DNA of 64,000 nucleotides from Blepharisma stoltei (taxonomy: Eukaryota; Ciliophora; Heterotrichea; Heterotrichida; Blepharismidae). The stretch is taken from the NCBI GenBank assembly GCA_914767885.1, contig CAJZBQ010000004.1, positions 783,001 through 847,000 on the forward strand, given 5' to 3'. Shown one piece after another: positions 20,705 to 30,791 of the stretch (positions are counted from its first letter, which is position 1; each line of letters opens with the position of its first letter). The notes under the pieces were generated by a model that had not been told where the DNA came from, searched no databases, and saw only the letters and a program-made list of their open reading frames with translations. The position numbers were made by a program, and so were the translations under genes.

Positions 20705-21167
20705 CTTTATGAATGCTATTTAATAAATCTTGAAATGTCTTCAGAAATGTTATCTGCAGTTGTGCAAGTTATAATATAACTTAATATAATTAAAATAAAA
20801 TTTTTGTATTCAATTTTGCCAAAGTTTCACATAATTTCTTCTGATGCTAATCAAAGACGTATTATCTTGTTGAAATTTTATTCTATCACATATAACTTAA
20901 AAATTGACTACAAAAGGATGAAAAAGATGCTTAATTTAATGCTTTGATAGTAAATAATTTTTATCATCAATTTATTTTCTGCATAGCATAAAAAATTAAA
21001 GACATCTCACTAATTATTATTTATAAGCTCTTCCGTCAATAATCTAAGCTCTACGCTAGCTATTCTACTCATAAAATTATAGATATCTTTTAAATCACCA
21101 GTGTATCTTCACTTGACGAAAAGTATCTAACCAGTCTGAAAGTATCCTAGAGTCTATAAAGAATATA
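20705..21167. other. Intergenic region upstream of two divergent genes
   Basis: AT-rich, between divergent kelch-like and cyclin genes; it should carry both promoters. No ORF, repeat or MITE end is visible. Confidence 0.45.
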
Positions 21168-22395
21168 ATGCAACTTGAGCAAAGCATCGACTGCACGCTC
21201 CAGGAGTGGACAGATCTTAAGCTAAATAACCTTAGGATCGACCGCAAGCAAAGGATAACTGAAGACATTTTCTCATCTCTTAAGCTTGGAGAGGCTGAGT
21301 CAATAACAGGCACTTGTCTTGCCAAGCATAGCATTACAGCCGAGCTCCGTTCTCGTATGATTGACTGGATGATTGAAGTGCTTGCTCAGTACCGTACTTC
21401 TGGGCAAACCTTTTTCCTTGCAGTAAAAATTATGGATAAATACTTCCAAAAATGCACTGAATCTTTACCAGCAACTAAGTTACATCTAGTCGGTGTAACT
21501 TCAATGTTCATTGCATCAAAATTTGAAGATATTTACTCCTTAAGGCTTAAAATCGTATACGAGAAGATCGCTCATAAAAGACTCTCTGAAAAGTCAATCA
21601 GAAAAATGGAACAAAAAATCCTGACTCCCCCCCTCTCTGTGAGTGAACAAAACCATTGGAAAAATTCCTATTTTTTTACCAAAAAACCTACCCTCTGTGA
21701 GTGAACAAAAATTTTTTTAATAGAAAAAAAAACTTATAAAAAAAATTGATATATAAGTGATAATTAGTATAATGAAATCTCTAGCTAAATCTGTTTAATT
21801 TTAAACAAATTGCGTTTTAAAACATAAATTTTATAAATTAAATTAATATTTCTTTCCGATTGTTGCAAATTAGGATTTTTTTAAAATTTCGAAAAAAAAT
21901 TAACCCCCTCCGTGAACAAAATTTTTTTGTTCACTCACGGAAGGAGGGAGAGGAGTGAGAACTCTCAAATTTGACTTAGCGATCCCCAATTGTGCAGATT
22001 TTTTAGGATATTTATGTGAAATAGTGAATCCATCATTAGCAATCAGAAGAACAGCAGAGTTAATTTTGGTTCTTCTGCAGATTTATTATAATACTGGACT
22101 TTTGCCTTCCCAAGAAGCAACTGCAGCCTTAATAATTGCAGCGAATTCTTTGAGACAAGAAAGGCTGGTGCCAAAAATTTTAGACGCGTCAGAATGCTCA
22201 GAATTCGATATGGCTTTTGTAGTTGATAGAATTTTAAGAGGGATTTATGATTTCCCTAGAAATTTAGGGAGTTTTAAATCCGCGATGAAATTTTTGGGGT
22301 TCAGTTTGATACTAAGAACTCCAGGGCCTCTATTCGTGTTTGAAGATTTAGACGTCCAGGCTGACCAAGAGCAGCTGCTAACAATATTTAATTAA
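21168..22395 (+). CDS. Mitotic-type (A/B) cyclin, split by a BogoMITE
   Basis: Joined product 297 residues (894 nt) after removing 21625-21955 with one TGA. The cyclin box begins ELRSRMIDWMIEVLAQYR, the A/B signature, followed by TFFLAVKIMDKYF and GVTSMFIASKFEDIY. The second cyclin fold begins RTLKFDLAIPNCADFLGYL. The element lies in the linker, and the join reads EQKILRTLKFDL, the expected sequence there. The N-terminus is only 45 residues long with no clear destruction box, so APC regulation is doubtful. It would activate a CDK. Stop is TAA. Confidence 0.88.
21625..21955 (+). mobile_element. BogoMITE (IES) in the cyclin gene, flanked by TGA on both sides
   Basis: Ends CTCCCCCCCTCTCTGTGAG and CACGGAAGGAGGGAGAGGAG, with the usual core and right hairpin. 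The flanks are TGA at 21622-21624 and 21956-21958, not TAA or TTA. Excision with one TGA kept gives CTG AGA in frame. Confidence 0.9.
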
Positions 22396-22518
22396 TGTAA
22401 AAGTAATTAATTTGCATAAATTTATTGGGATTTGACTAATTTGAGTAACTATATTAAATTAATATCTTTTACATACTACTCCATCCTATTACTTCCCACG
22501 TCCATTGCTAAATATTCT

Positions 22519-23952
22519 TTACCTTTTGTCGGCTAGCTCTGGATATTTTTTCATTAATTTTGAATAAATTTTCTTCCCAAATTGGCTTCTTTTCAAGTCA
22601 TCCATAAGAGGCTTTATATCCCTCATCATTTTTGTAAAAAGCAGAGGCGCAGCTAGGCTTAAAGCTCGCTGTACGACTAAATAAATTTTACCATAATTAG
22701 CGAATTGATCTGGAATCATTTTTGCCAAATTCTTTGGATTCCCAATTTCTTGTATCATAGCTTGTTGCACTTCACTTTGGTTTTGCTGCAAACATTTTTC
22801 TATTACATTTGATGAAAATTTCTGAGTTGATAGTTTCTGCATATAAGGGATGAAGATAAATGCCAATCTTGCATTTATATTTGGTGAATTCAAGTCAAGC
22901 ACATACTGTACCACGTAATTTCCAAAGGCATCTTGAACTAAAACGACTGCATTTTCGACGATTTTGTCAACAAGAAGATCTAGCTGTCTTGGAGATGCTG
23001 CGTCAATGCATCTTTGTAAAACGCAGCAGCCATGCCTATGAGTGCCGATATCAATAATATTTAAACTGGTGGCTTCATATATGAAATTAGTATTGGCTTG
23101 CCCTAGGGTATGTAAGCACTTTTGTATGACATGATTTCCATTGATATCTTTAATAAGGGTAATCACGTTATTTTTCAGAGCTTCGACTATGGTTTGTATA
23201 TGATTCGGATACTTAGCCACAATATCGAGCAGTTTTTGGACTGCTCTTGTCCCATGAGGACTTAAAGAAATTTGAGTAATTTCATTATAAATGACACTAA
23301 TAATTGACCTTAATATTCCTTCATCACATACCTCCATCAATTTTTGTACTAAATAATTTCCAAAAGGATCTACCATTAGTATTGGCAGCTGCAGCATTAT
23401 TTGATCATAAATTGTCTGAATTGTAAATGGGTTTTGCTCTTCTAGTTTCTTCTGTAGCATTCTGCATCCTATTTGATCTTTAGCCATATCTAAAGCATTT
23501 GTGTATATATGCTGCGCATTAAACTGTGTAAACCCATAGAACTCTGAGCCACCATAGCTGCTTGGTTGGAAATCTTGGACATTTGGCTGCGAATATTCAG
23601 TAAATCCGCTTGGTGGGTCTTCTTCCTTTATGCATGTATCCACTACATGATTTACCAATACACTTGTAGATCTAGAACGATCATCAGAATCAGAAACTTG
23701 GGACATTTTCCTTGATTGTGTCGTATGCAGAGGCTCATTAAGAGGCGGCGGAATGTTCATTTTTGCCTTATACCTCTCATAAAATTCTTCGTACATCTGA
23801 TCATTACGAATATCTGAGAATGCGATGGTATAGTCTTGCCCCATAGGAAAGGCGAATATCATATTTGAGTCTAGCATAGGAGGAGCGGAAATGGAGCGAG
23901 AAGGGTTGGAATCTCCGGGCACAAGAAACTGATGATAATAAGGAGATGTCAT
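22519..23952 (-). CDS. Pumilio (PUF) RNA-binding protein
   Basis: About 472 residues once a 15-nt intron (22677-22691) is removed. The N-terminal 160 residues are Ser/Pro-rich and disordered. The C-terminal 310 residues contain eight PUF repeats with the usual base-contacting positions visible: DQIGCRMLQ, DPFGNYLVQ, SPHGTRAVQ, DINGNHVIQ, HRHGCCVLQ, DAFGNYVVQ, QKFSSNVIE and, after intron removal, DQFANYVVQ. PUF proteins bind 3' UTRs and repress translation. Only 16 bp separate its ATG from that of the divergent LITAF-domain gene, so the promoters must overlap the genes. Confidence 0.93.
   Translation of the reverse strand: MTSPYYHQFLVPGDSNPSRSISAPPMLDSNMIFAFPMGQDYTIAFSDIRNDQMYEEFYERYKAKMNIPPPLNEPLHTTQSRKMSQVSDSDDRSRSTSVLVNHVVDTCIKEEDPPSGFTEYSQPNVQDFQPSSYGGSEFYGFTQFNAQHIYTNALDMAKDQIGCRMLQKKLEEQNPFTIQTIYDQIMLQLPILMVDPFGNYLVQKLMEVCDEGILRSIISVIYNEITQISLSPHGTRAVQKLLDIVAKYPNHIQTIVEALKNNVITLIKDINGNHVIQKCLHTLGQANTNFIYEATSLNIIDIGTHRHGCCVLQRCIDAASPRQLDLLVDKIVENAVVLVQDAFGNYVVQYVLDLNSPNINARLAFIFIPYMQKLSTQKFSSNVIEKCLQQNQSEVQQAMIQEIGNPKNLAKMIPDQFANYGKIYLVVQRALSLAAPLLFTKMMRDIKPLMDDLKRSQFGKKIYSKLMKKYPELADKR
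22677..22691 (-). other. 15-nt intron in the Pumilio gene
   Basis: On the minus strand it reads GTAAAATTTATTTAG. It has no stop and keeps the frame, but inserts GKIYL into the invariant NYVVQ of the last PUF repeat. Removal restores NYVVQRAL exactly. Confidence 0.92.
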
Positions 23953-23968
23953 ACTTATTAATCCAAAA

Positions 23969-25144
23969 ATGAAAAATCTAAGCTATGGAAGAAATGAAGT
24001 TTTGCATTTGGAGCCAAAAAGACCTTATCGATATAATGATAGATTAAAGAGGAAAGAGTCTAGAGAAAGGACGGTCCCAAAGGAAGTAAAAATGTGTGTG
24101 GAGTCATTTGAGGACACTAATACGGAGAGCACTCATACAAGGCAGCCAACTATGATTATCAATAATCTCAGCCAAAGCCAGAGGTTTATATCAGCACTCA
24201 GCAATGTTCCGAGTGATGGGCTGCTAAAATTGGAAACTTCGTTGGACTTCTGGGATTATGGAGTCGGGAGTTTAGATTTAAACTTTGAATACGATTCTGA
24301 TGAATTTCTAATTCCCCACTCCATGAGCCGCTTACAGAGAGGGCAAATATTATTTTTAAAAAAATTATTTAAAAATTATATAGTAAGTCATTTGTTTCAA
24401 TTCACAAAAATTAGAAGCAAATATTTATTTAATTTGTAAAATTTATGTTTTAAAATGCAGTTTGTTCAAATTTAAAGAATTAGCTAGAGATTTCATTATA
24501 CTAATTATCACTTATATATCAAATTTTGTTTCATAAAATATTTTTATATTAAAACAATTTTTCTTCGTTTAAGAAGGGTGGATTTTTGGGCATACAATAT
24601 CAATTTTTCCAATGGGTTTTTTTTTTTTTGTTCACAGAAGGCAGGGGTGAGTGATATTTCACGCTTTGAAGATGCTGAAAATACCCAAGAGCCTTTAAAG
24701 TCATTTACTCAAGACAGTACAAAAAATTCTATAAAACAGTCATTAGTAGTAGAAAGCAAAAGCTACATAACACATAAAACGGGCAAAAAGACAAAAATTC
24801 TCGGAAAATTAAAAGAATCTACCAATGCAAAACCTACCTTAAGCACTCATGAAAATGAGCCCGATTCATATCGAGAAAAAAATTATTATTATGGAAAACA
24901 ATCTGGATCCCCTCAGAGTGATTTTATAAACTATATAACTTCCAAAGCATATTGTCCTAAATGTCAATGTGAAGTCTCAACTACTGTAAAATTTAAATTT
25001 CCCTCAATGACATTGTAATTTTTATTTAGCTGGCAAAAATTGTGCTGCAGAACTTGCTATGGAAGTGGTGATTTCAAAGAAATTCTTTATCACTGTAAAA
25101 AATGTAAGACTCTCATAACAAAAATTAAAAGAAGCAAGAAATAG
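23969..25144 (+). CDS. LITAF-domain (zinc-binding) protein, split by a BogoMITE
   Basis: Joined product 273 residues (822 nt) after removing 24312-24647 with one trinucleotide and the 15-nt intron 25015-25029. The first 200 residues are polar and unrecognised. The C-terminus is a LITAF/SIMPLE-type domain: YCPKCQCEVSTTV, then a hydrophobic segment SMTFWQKLCCRTCYG that dips into membrane, then YHCKKCKTLI completing the zinc site. LITAF proteins are monotopic proteins of late endosomes and lysosomes. The splice turns an early TAA stop into FWQK. Stop is TAG. Confidence 0.78.
24312..24647 (-). mobile_element. Decayed BogoMITE (IES) in the LITAF-domain gene
   Basis: Reverse orientation; the left hairpin is worn (TTCCCCACTCCATGAGCCGC). 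The core (GAGATTTCATTATACTAATTA) is intact and the right end reads TTCACAGAAGGCAGGGG. The flanks are TAA (24309-24311) and TGA (24648-24650). The join reads EFLSDISRF. Confidence 0.8.
25015..25029 (+). other. 15-nt intron in the LITAF-domain gene
   Basis: It reads GTAATTTTTATTTAG. Removal replaces a premature TAA by the second half of the zinc-binding domain. Confidence 0.9.
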
Positions 25145-25658
25145 ATAATTATATTTGCATTGCGTTAGATTAATAAAGGGGTATTAATTGTTGAATAATT
25201 ATTTCTGAGTGTACATCTTTAGTAAACTCATTTATGTTTAATCAAATTTTTTGAGCTTTTCATGAAAAATACTATTTTCGCATAAGAAATTTCTGATGCT
25301 AAAACGTCTTAGTGCCTAATATCTAAGAAAATGAGCCGATAATTGCTGGATATACAAATAATGAGTTTTAAAATTTTGTTGAAAGGTAGCCCCATAAATA
25401 ATATGCTAAAAATAAAACAACTCAATTATTAGTTGCATAAATTCCTAAGCTTGTGATAGCATAATCAGCATCCAAGCCCAGAGATCTAAAGCTTTAAAGT
25501 TGATAATTTTTCATTAAATAAGCACCCATAATTATAGATACAATTCAGAAAATTCCTTATAATTAAAAAATTGATATCTATTGCTATTTATAGCACCTAA
25601 ATTAATAAATTAACCCATCAAAACTATTCATCTACGATTTTTCTATTAATTATAATAT
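25145..25658. other. Intergenic region
   Basis: AT-rich, without a supported ORF, MITE end or inverted repeat. It may include the promoter of the Tubby gene. Confidence 0.4.
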
Positions 25659-27823
25659 ATGTTTAAACGTGAATATCTGGAAGATTCAGATAGCTTTTCA
25701 GACCCATCAGATCTGGAAAATCCTCCATATGATTAGCAGCACCCTGGATCATTTCAGCCAGCTCACCTTGAAAGAGATTTTGAAGATGAAGAAAAGCCCA
25801 AATATCAAAACCTCCAGCCTGTTGAAGAAAACTACTTTAATACGAATCCAGCACCTCCTACTTATTACCAACCACAACCAGGCGAGTATGCAACAGGCGG
25901 ATACGTCAGAGAAGGCATGGGTGGGTTAAAAATAGGTATCCAACCTGGAAGAAAAGAAAATAGCGAAAAAGTTGGATTTATTAATTTAGAAGACCCTGAA
26001 AAACAAGAGCCACGTCCTGATACAAGCTCAGCAAGGCCAGGGAGCAGCAATGCTCAAATGCGTGCTCAGATGCTTAAAATGCAAAGAAGTAAATTAATGA
26101 GCAGAGGAAGTACTATAACTGCACAAATACAGTCTAGCGATATATTCATTCCGGGGGTCAGCCCAATGGTTATACAAGGGCGAGAGCAAAATTCTGGGAT
26201 TCAGTCTTATTTATTCTCGAATCAAATTTTAAAAGAAACAGATTTAAGCGGTAATAGAGAACTAAGAGGGTTCACTGCACCCAAAAACTTTGTATATGAA
26301 CCTGGTCCTATAAAGTCTAACCAACCTGATAACTTGCCAGGGCCTATTAAGCCTGAAAGAACTGTATTTAGAGCTGAGGAAGAACTTGAAGAAGTAAAGC
26401 TTGATGAAGGATCAAGGCATACACCAAGCAAAACACTCCAAGGAATCCATAAGCAGCTTGAAGACCAAAAAAATCATCCAGTTCCTTCACCACAATATGA
26501 AAGACCTGTCCAGCCTCAGTCTGAAAGCCGATCTTCAACTGCAGCTGAAAATTTCATTCCTCCTGAGCCGAAATATATCCCTCTTGAATCTAAACCCACA
26601 AGCCAGCCTGAACAGCATATCAAACCGCCAATAGCAGAGGCATATCAACCAAACATTTCTCCTCAAGAAAAAATACCTGCTAGGCCAAATGATCCTCAAA
26701 GACAGCAATTTTTTGATGAAAAGCAACATTATTCAAGAGAAGATAGGCCTACTCCTAATGGACAAGATGAAAGGCGACCGCCAGAAAATAGAATTCCTCC
26801 TCCAGATCCCCGAAAACAACAAAATGGCAAACCAGAGCCTCCAGCTCCAACACATCCTCTTAACAGACCAGATTCTGCAGATGCTAAAAGGGAGCAAAAT
26901 ATTCCTCGACAGCCGTCTGTAAATATTCGTGAAGTCCTAGCCCAAGAAATGACTGATATGAAGAAATTCCTGACAAGTCCAATCACTCGAGGCATAATGC
27001 TGCAATGCAATATCAGACGAGAAAAGCCAGGATTTGGCAGATTATACGCAAAATATTATTTTCATATCACAGATGGCATGACATTTCTGCTGGCTGGTAA
27101 AAAGAGAGGAGGAAACCGAACCTCAAACTATAATTAATATAAAATAATTGGCTTATTAAGAAAATAAATAAAATAGCCTGATATTTATTATAACGAATCA
27201 TATATGATTACAAGTAACCAAAGAGAATTTTCAGTAAAATCTCCTGCATACTCAGGCAAAGTCCGGTCAAATTTCCTTGGAACGGAATTCCATATCTATG
27301 ACACTGGCATGAATCCAAAACATAGAGGTGCTAATGCTATGAATGCAAGAGAAGAATTAGCAATTATTTTATATGTAAGCATCATTTAGCAATCAAATAT
27401 CCTGGGTTCAAAAGGACCAAGAAAAATGAGAGTTTTGATACCAGCTGTAAATAATGCAGGAGACCATTGTGTCTGAAAGCCAATGAACGTAATATTTACT
27501 TAGAAAGAAGACGGGATGCTTCAGCAATATAATGCGGGAAATACATCAGGGATGCTTTGCTTCTTTAATAAGCCTCCGAAGTGGAATGAGCGTAAATTAT
27601 AAGCAGATGTACAAGCTTTTGTGCTAAATTTCAATGGCAGAGTTGATATAGCCAGTGTAAAAAATTTCCAATTGATTGATGATAGAGATGAAAATAAAAT
27701 TTATATGCAGTTTGGGAGGTGGGAGATCAAAATTTTAATTTAGACTTCCAGTGGCCATTTTCACCTCTCCAAGCATTTGGAATTGCACTTTCAAGTTTTG
27801 ATTATAAGTTTGCATGTGAGTAA
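25659..27823 (+). CDS. Tubby-like protein, with introns, a 72-bp IES, an in-frame TAG and a one-base frame break
   Basis: A long Pro/Gln-rich N-terminal region (about 430 residues) precedes a tubby domain: [39 protein letters not shown], then [46 protein letters not shown] and [19 protein letters not shown]. The domain binds phosphoinositides; TULP proteins move cargo into cilia. Three 15-nt introns and a 72-bp IES must be removed. TAG at 25734-25736 lies inside open coding sequence (PPYD-TAG-QHPG). One base is missing near 27716-27722 (FGR-VGDQNF). If the ATG at 25917 is the start, the TAG is irrelevant. Confidence 0.82.
27131..27202 (+). mobile_element. Short (72-bp) TA-flanked IES in the tubby domain
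   Basis: Non-repetitive AT-rich DNA with stops, between TA at 27129-27130 and TA at 27201-27202. Removal joins RTSNY to MITSNQ, the expected tubby-domain sequence. It differs from the MITEs: no CTCCC ends and no inverted repeat. Confidence 0.8.
27375..27389 (+). other. 15-nt intron 1 in the Tubby gene
   Basis: GTAAGCATCATTTAG. Removal joins IILY to [12 protein letters not shown] and removes a stop. Confidence 0.92.
27489..27503 (+). other. 15-nt intron 2 in the Tubby gene
   Basis: GTAATATTTACTTAG. Removal joins KPMN to KEDGMLQQY and removes a stop. Confidence 0.9.
27592..27606 (+). other. 15-nt intron 3 in the Tubby gene
   Basis: GTAAATTATAAGCAG. Removal joins KWNE to [13 protein letters not shown] and removes a stop. 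Confidence 0.92.
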
Positions 27824-28151
27824 TATTAATTTATTTGGAAATGGCAGCCTTGAGAAAAATCTTAATAATTATCATTTTATTTTATTTTTATCATTAGATA
27901 TTTTGAAATGATGTAAAATCTAGTAATTTAATTATAATGAAATTCATCAGAACGATTGGAGAATAGGTGAATATCTGCAGCATAAGAAAACTATACAATT
28001 AGCATTTTTTTAATACAAATTTGTGCCTTTTAAAAGAAGGAAATTCTATTATTTCTAAGATCTTCTGCTTGAAAATAGTTATTTATTTCTTGTGCTACAA
28101 AAAATTGCAAAGCAATATTATTAAATAATTTATAAGAAAACTCTTATAGCT
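27824..28151. other. Intergenic region between convergent genes
   Basis: AT-rich 3' flanks of the Tubby and XK-related genes. Nothing else is seen. Confidence 0.45.
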
Positions 28152-28814
28152 TTACTCCCTTGCTTTAAGCTCTATTGTAGTTGAATCATTATTTTTACGG
28201 TCTTCATCCCATGCAATTTTAAGATTACTCCTATCAAAGGAGTAGTTTGCCCTTGTATCTACTAGACTAGGAAGAACATGCTTTTCTGTTATTCTATCAT
28301 AAAGAAACAGTGTCATTCCACATGTATAAACTAATGAAAATACGCTTGTCCCCACTGATATTATTAGCACATAATTTCAGTCTCCTAAGCTACCTCCATT
28401 ATATACTTGCAAAATTATTTGAGGGATACTTTTAATAAAACCTTGGATTACACCTGTAATTTTTGTCATAAAATCAATTAATTCTCTTTCTTCTCTTTTA
28501 GATTTGTTGAGATAAATATAAACTGCAAAAATAATCAGCGTTAAACCAGTTTGTTCGCCAAAGGCAAAAAATAAGCTCAAACCTGCTCTAAAGCACAAAA
28601 GTCTTCTTTTATTCCTTATAAGATCATAAAATGTTGTTAAAATGCATAAAGAGACGATAAGGATTCCTGGGGCGACCAAAAATAATATAGACGCGTAATA
28701 TAAAGTTCTACTTGCAAAGTGCTGAGTGAGAATGTAATATATGTCTGTTAATAGGTCTATGATATTTGCAACACCTCCTAATAAGAATAATAAGGTATCA
28801 GCTTTCAGGCCCAT
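28152..28814 (-). CDS. XK-related multi-pass membrane protein
   Basis: The 220-residue protein reads through one TGA Trp (GDWNYVL). It has about six hydrophobic segments and the XK/XKR hallmarks: an early ADTLLFLLGG..LLTDIYYIL with acidic residues inside the membrane, and KSIPQIILQVY in the middle. Animal XKR members are lipid scramblases or their partners. The C-terminus is cytosolic and charged (DEDRKNNDSTTIELKARE). It is shorter than animal XKRs (about 400 residues). Family call by motif only. Confidence 0.65.
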
Positions 28815-29741
28815 TATTATAAGCTAATTATTTCTTTTCATTTGAATCTTTTTAAATTTATTAAGACAGTTCTATTTTGGCTTTATATCGAGAAAATGAT
28901 TTTTCTTATTAAAAAAGGACATTAGAGTTTGATTAGAATATTTTTTAAAATTATTAAGATTGTTAATTTTCTGAGTGAGTATATTTTGGCTATTTCTAGG
29001 CAAATAGACTAGCCATCTTGATTTATTTAATATTAGCACATCCAAACTTATTAAAAAACAATTCAATTAATTTAAAAAATTGATTAGATAGGTATTAAAT
29101 AGATTTGAATTGCTTAATTATTTAGTGAGAAATTATAGTATAGAATTAGCTGTTAAAATAAATTATAGATAAGCTAAAATTTTAAGTAATTTAGGGCTTA
29201 GCATATAAAGGAAAATCTTTGGCAATATAAATATGTTATATATGCGTCCTTGGCTGTTGCTTAAATTTAATAGTTCATATGCAGACATGGTAATATAAGA
29301 TAGAATATGTCAATGATCAAATAATACTCGTAGAGATTGTGACAGGAGTATATCTTTCCTTTAGAAGAATAAACTCTGAAGTATCTATTTATATTGCCTT
29401 ATTAAAAGTTTATTTAAGGATAGATAAAATTCCTTGTATGAATAGTAACTTTTTGGTAATCAAAATAGAATAATAAGAAATGGATAATATCAATCCCTAG
29501 ACTATCAGCAGACTCTGCTAGATTCATAATGAGATAGGCCCTAAATTCTGAGCAAATAAGAAATAAGTCAGGAAGGAAGGAAGGATAGAATCTGATAAAT
29601 ACAAAATAAGATAGGTCTTAAACTTTGAGAGCAGGTAAAATATGGTATAAATGGCGATTTTCTATCCTTGTTATTTATTTAGAGAAAACTCATAATTTAT
29701 GTTTTTGAAATTTTATAATATATTCTTAAAGATTTGCGTTT
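28815..29741. other. Intergenic region
   Basis: AT-rich, with no supported ORF. A short GGAA/GGAAG microsatellite lies near 29570. No MITE end is seen. Confidence 0.4.
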
Positions 29742-30251
29742 CTATTTGCTATGAATCTTGGTTGAAACAAAGTTTACTTCACTTGCTCCACATTCATCAT
29801 TGCAATCTGGTGTTGGAACTGACACGCATTTCACGCTTACACCTCTAGGACCTTCGTCTCCTTGGTCACCCTGGCATCCTGCGCAACCTTGAGGGCCTTG
29901 ACATCCGACTTCTCCATCTGGTCCTTTTGGTCCGTCTTCTCCTTTTGGTCCTCTTGGGCCTTTACAACCTTTAAGTCCACATGGTCCGCATGGTCCTGGA
30001 CATCCTTGTGGTCCACATGGTCCGCATGGACCTGGTGGACCTTGTGGTCCTGTTGGTCCTTGTGGTCCTACTGGTCCAGCACAAACATCATCGATTTTTT
30101 CGTCATATTCAAAGCATTCTTCTGCTTTACAACCTCCACATCCATCATCGACTCCTTGAATTAACCCAGTATTTTTTACTTGCTTAAATAAAGTTGGTTT
30201 GACTGCCGATACAGCAATAAAGAGTGCGATAAGAATTGCAATCCTAGCCAT
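29742..30251 (-). CDS. Secreted collagen-like (Gly-X-Y) protein 4
   Basis: The 169-residue protein has a signal peptide ([16 protein letters not shown]), a linker with [19 protein letters not shown], then Gly-X-Y triplets (about residues 58-139) with many GPC, GCQ and GPQ. The tail ([26 protein letters not shown]) is longer than in its near-twin at 33217. The two share almost every residue of the triplet region, so they come from a recent duplication. Confidence 0.85.
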   Translation of the reverse strand: MARIAILIALFIAVSAVKPTLFKQVKNTGLIQGVDDGCGGCKAEECFEYDEKIDDVCAGPVGPQGPTGPQGPPGPCGPCGPQGCPGPCGPCGLKGCKGPRGPKGEDGPKGPDGEVGCQGPQGCAGCQGDQGDEGPRGVSVKCVSVPTPDCNDECGASEVNFVSTKIHSK

Positions 30252-30645
30252 TATGTTATATTATACCAGTATTTCATCGTGCTAATATGTTTATAAATGG
30301 TGAAAAAAAATATAAATAGTCCTATCAGAATTATGTAGCATTAAAATGGATTATTTTAGCAATGAAAATTATTAAAATATTTCATTAGAGCTATTTTTTG
30401 ATTTCAATTTATTAGAACTTGTAGTGACTTTCTTCATTATAAAGTTTTTATACTTGTTTAATGCAATCTATATTAGTTTGCCAAGAGTCATAAATAGTTC
30501 AATAATTCGAAAAATAACCTATAAACGATAAAAAATTTTAAATAAGCAATTTCGAATCAATATAAATAGGCCTAAATAATTAAATTTGCTTTTAGGTTAG
30601 AGCATAATCATAATTTCAAAGAAATTCATAATTTATAAATGCTAA
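30252..30645. other. Upstream region of collagen-like 4
   Basis: Contains the shared motif at 30284-30310. The rest is AT-rich without features. Confidence 0.45.
30284..30310 (-). promoter_or_regulatory. Motif shared upstream of the collagen-like genes
   Basis: On + it reads AATATGTTTATAAATGGTGA followed by A-tract, about 33 nt beyond the start codon of gene 4. The flanks also match those of gene 5. Confidence 0.5.
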
Positions 30646-30791
30646 CTCCCCCCTCCGTGAGTGAACAAAACCATTAGAAAAATCCCTATTTTTTGCCCAA
30701 AAACCCACCCTCCGTGATTTTTTTTAATAGAAAAATTTTTTATGGAAAAAATTTTGATATAGAATTGATAATTAATATAATGAAATTCTAG

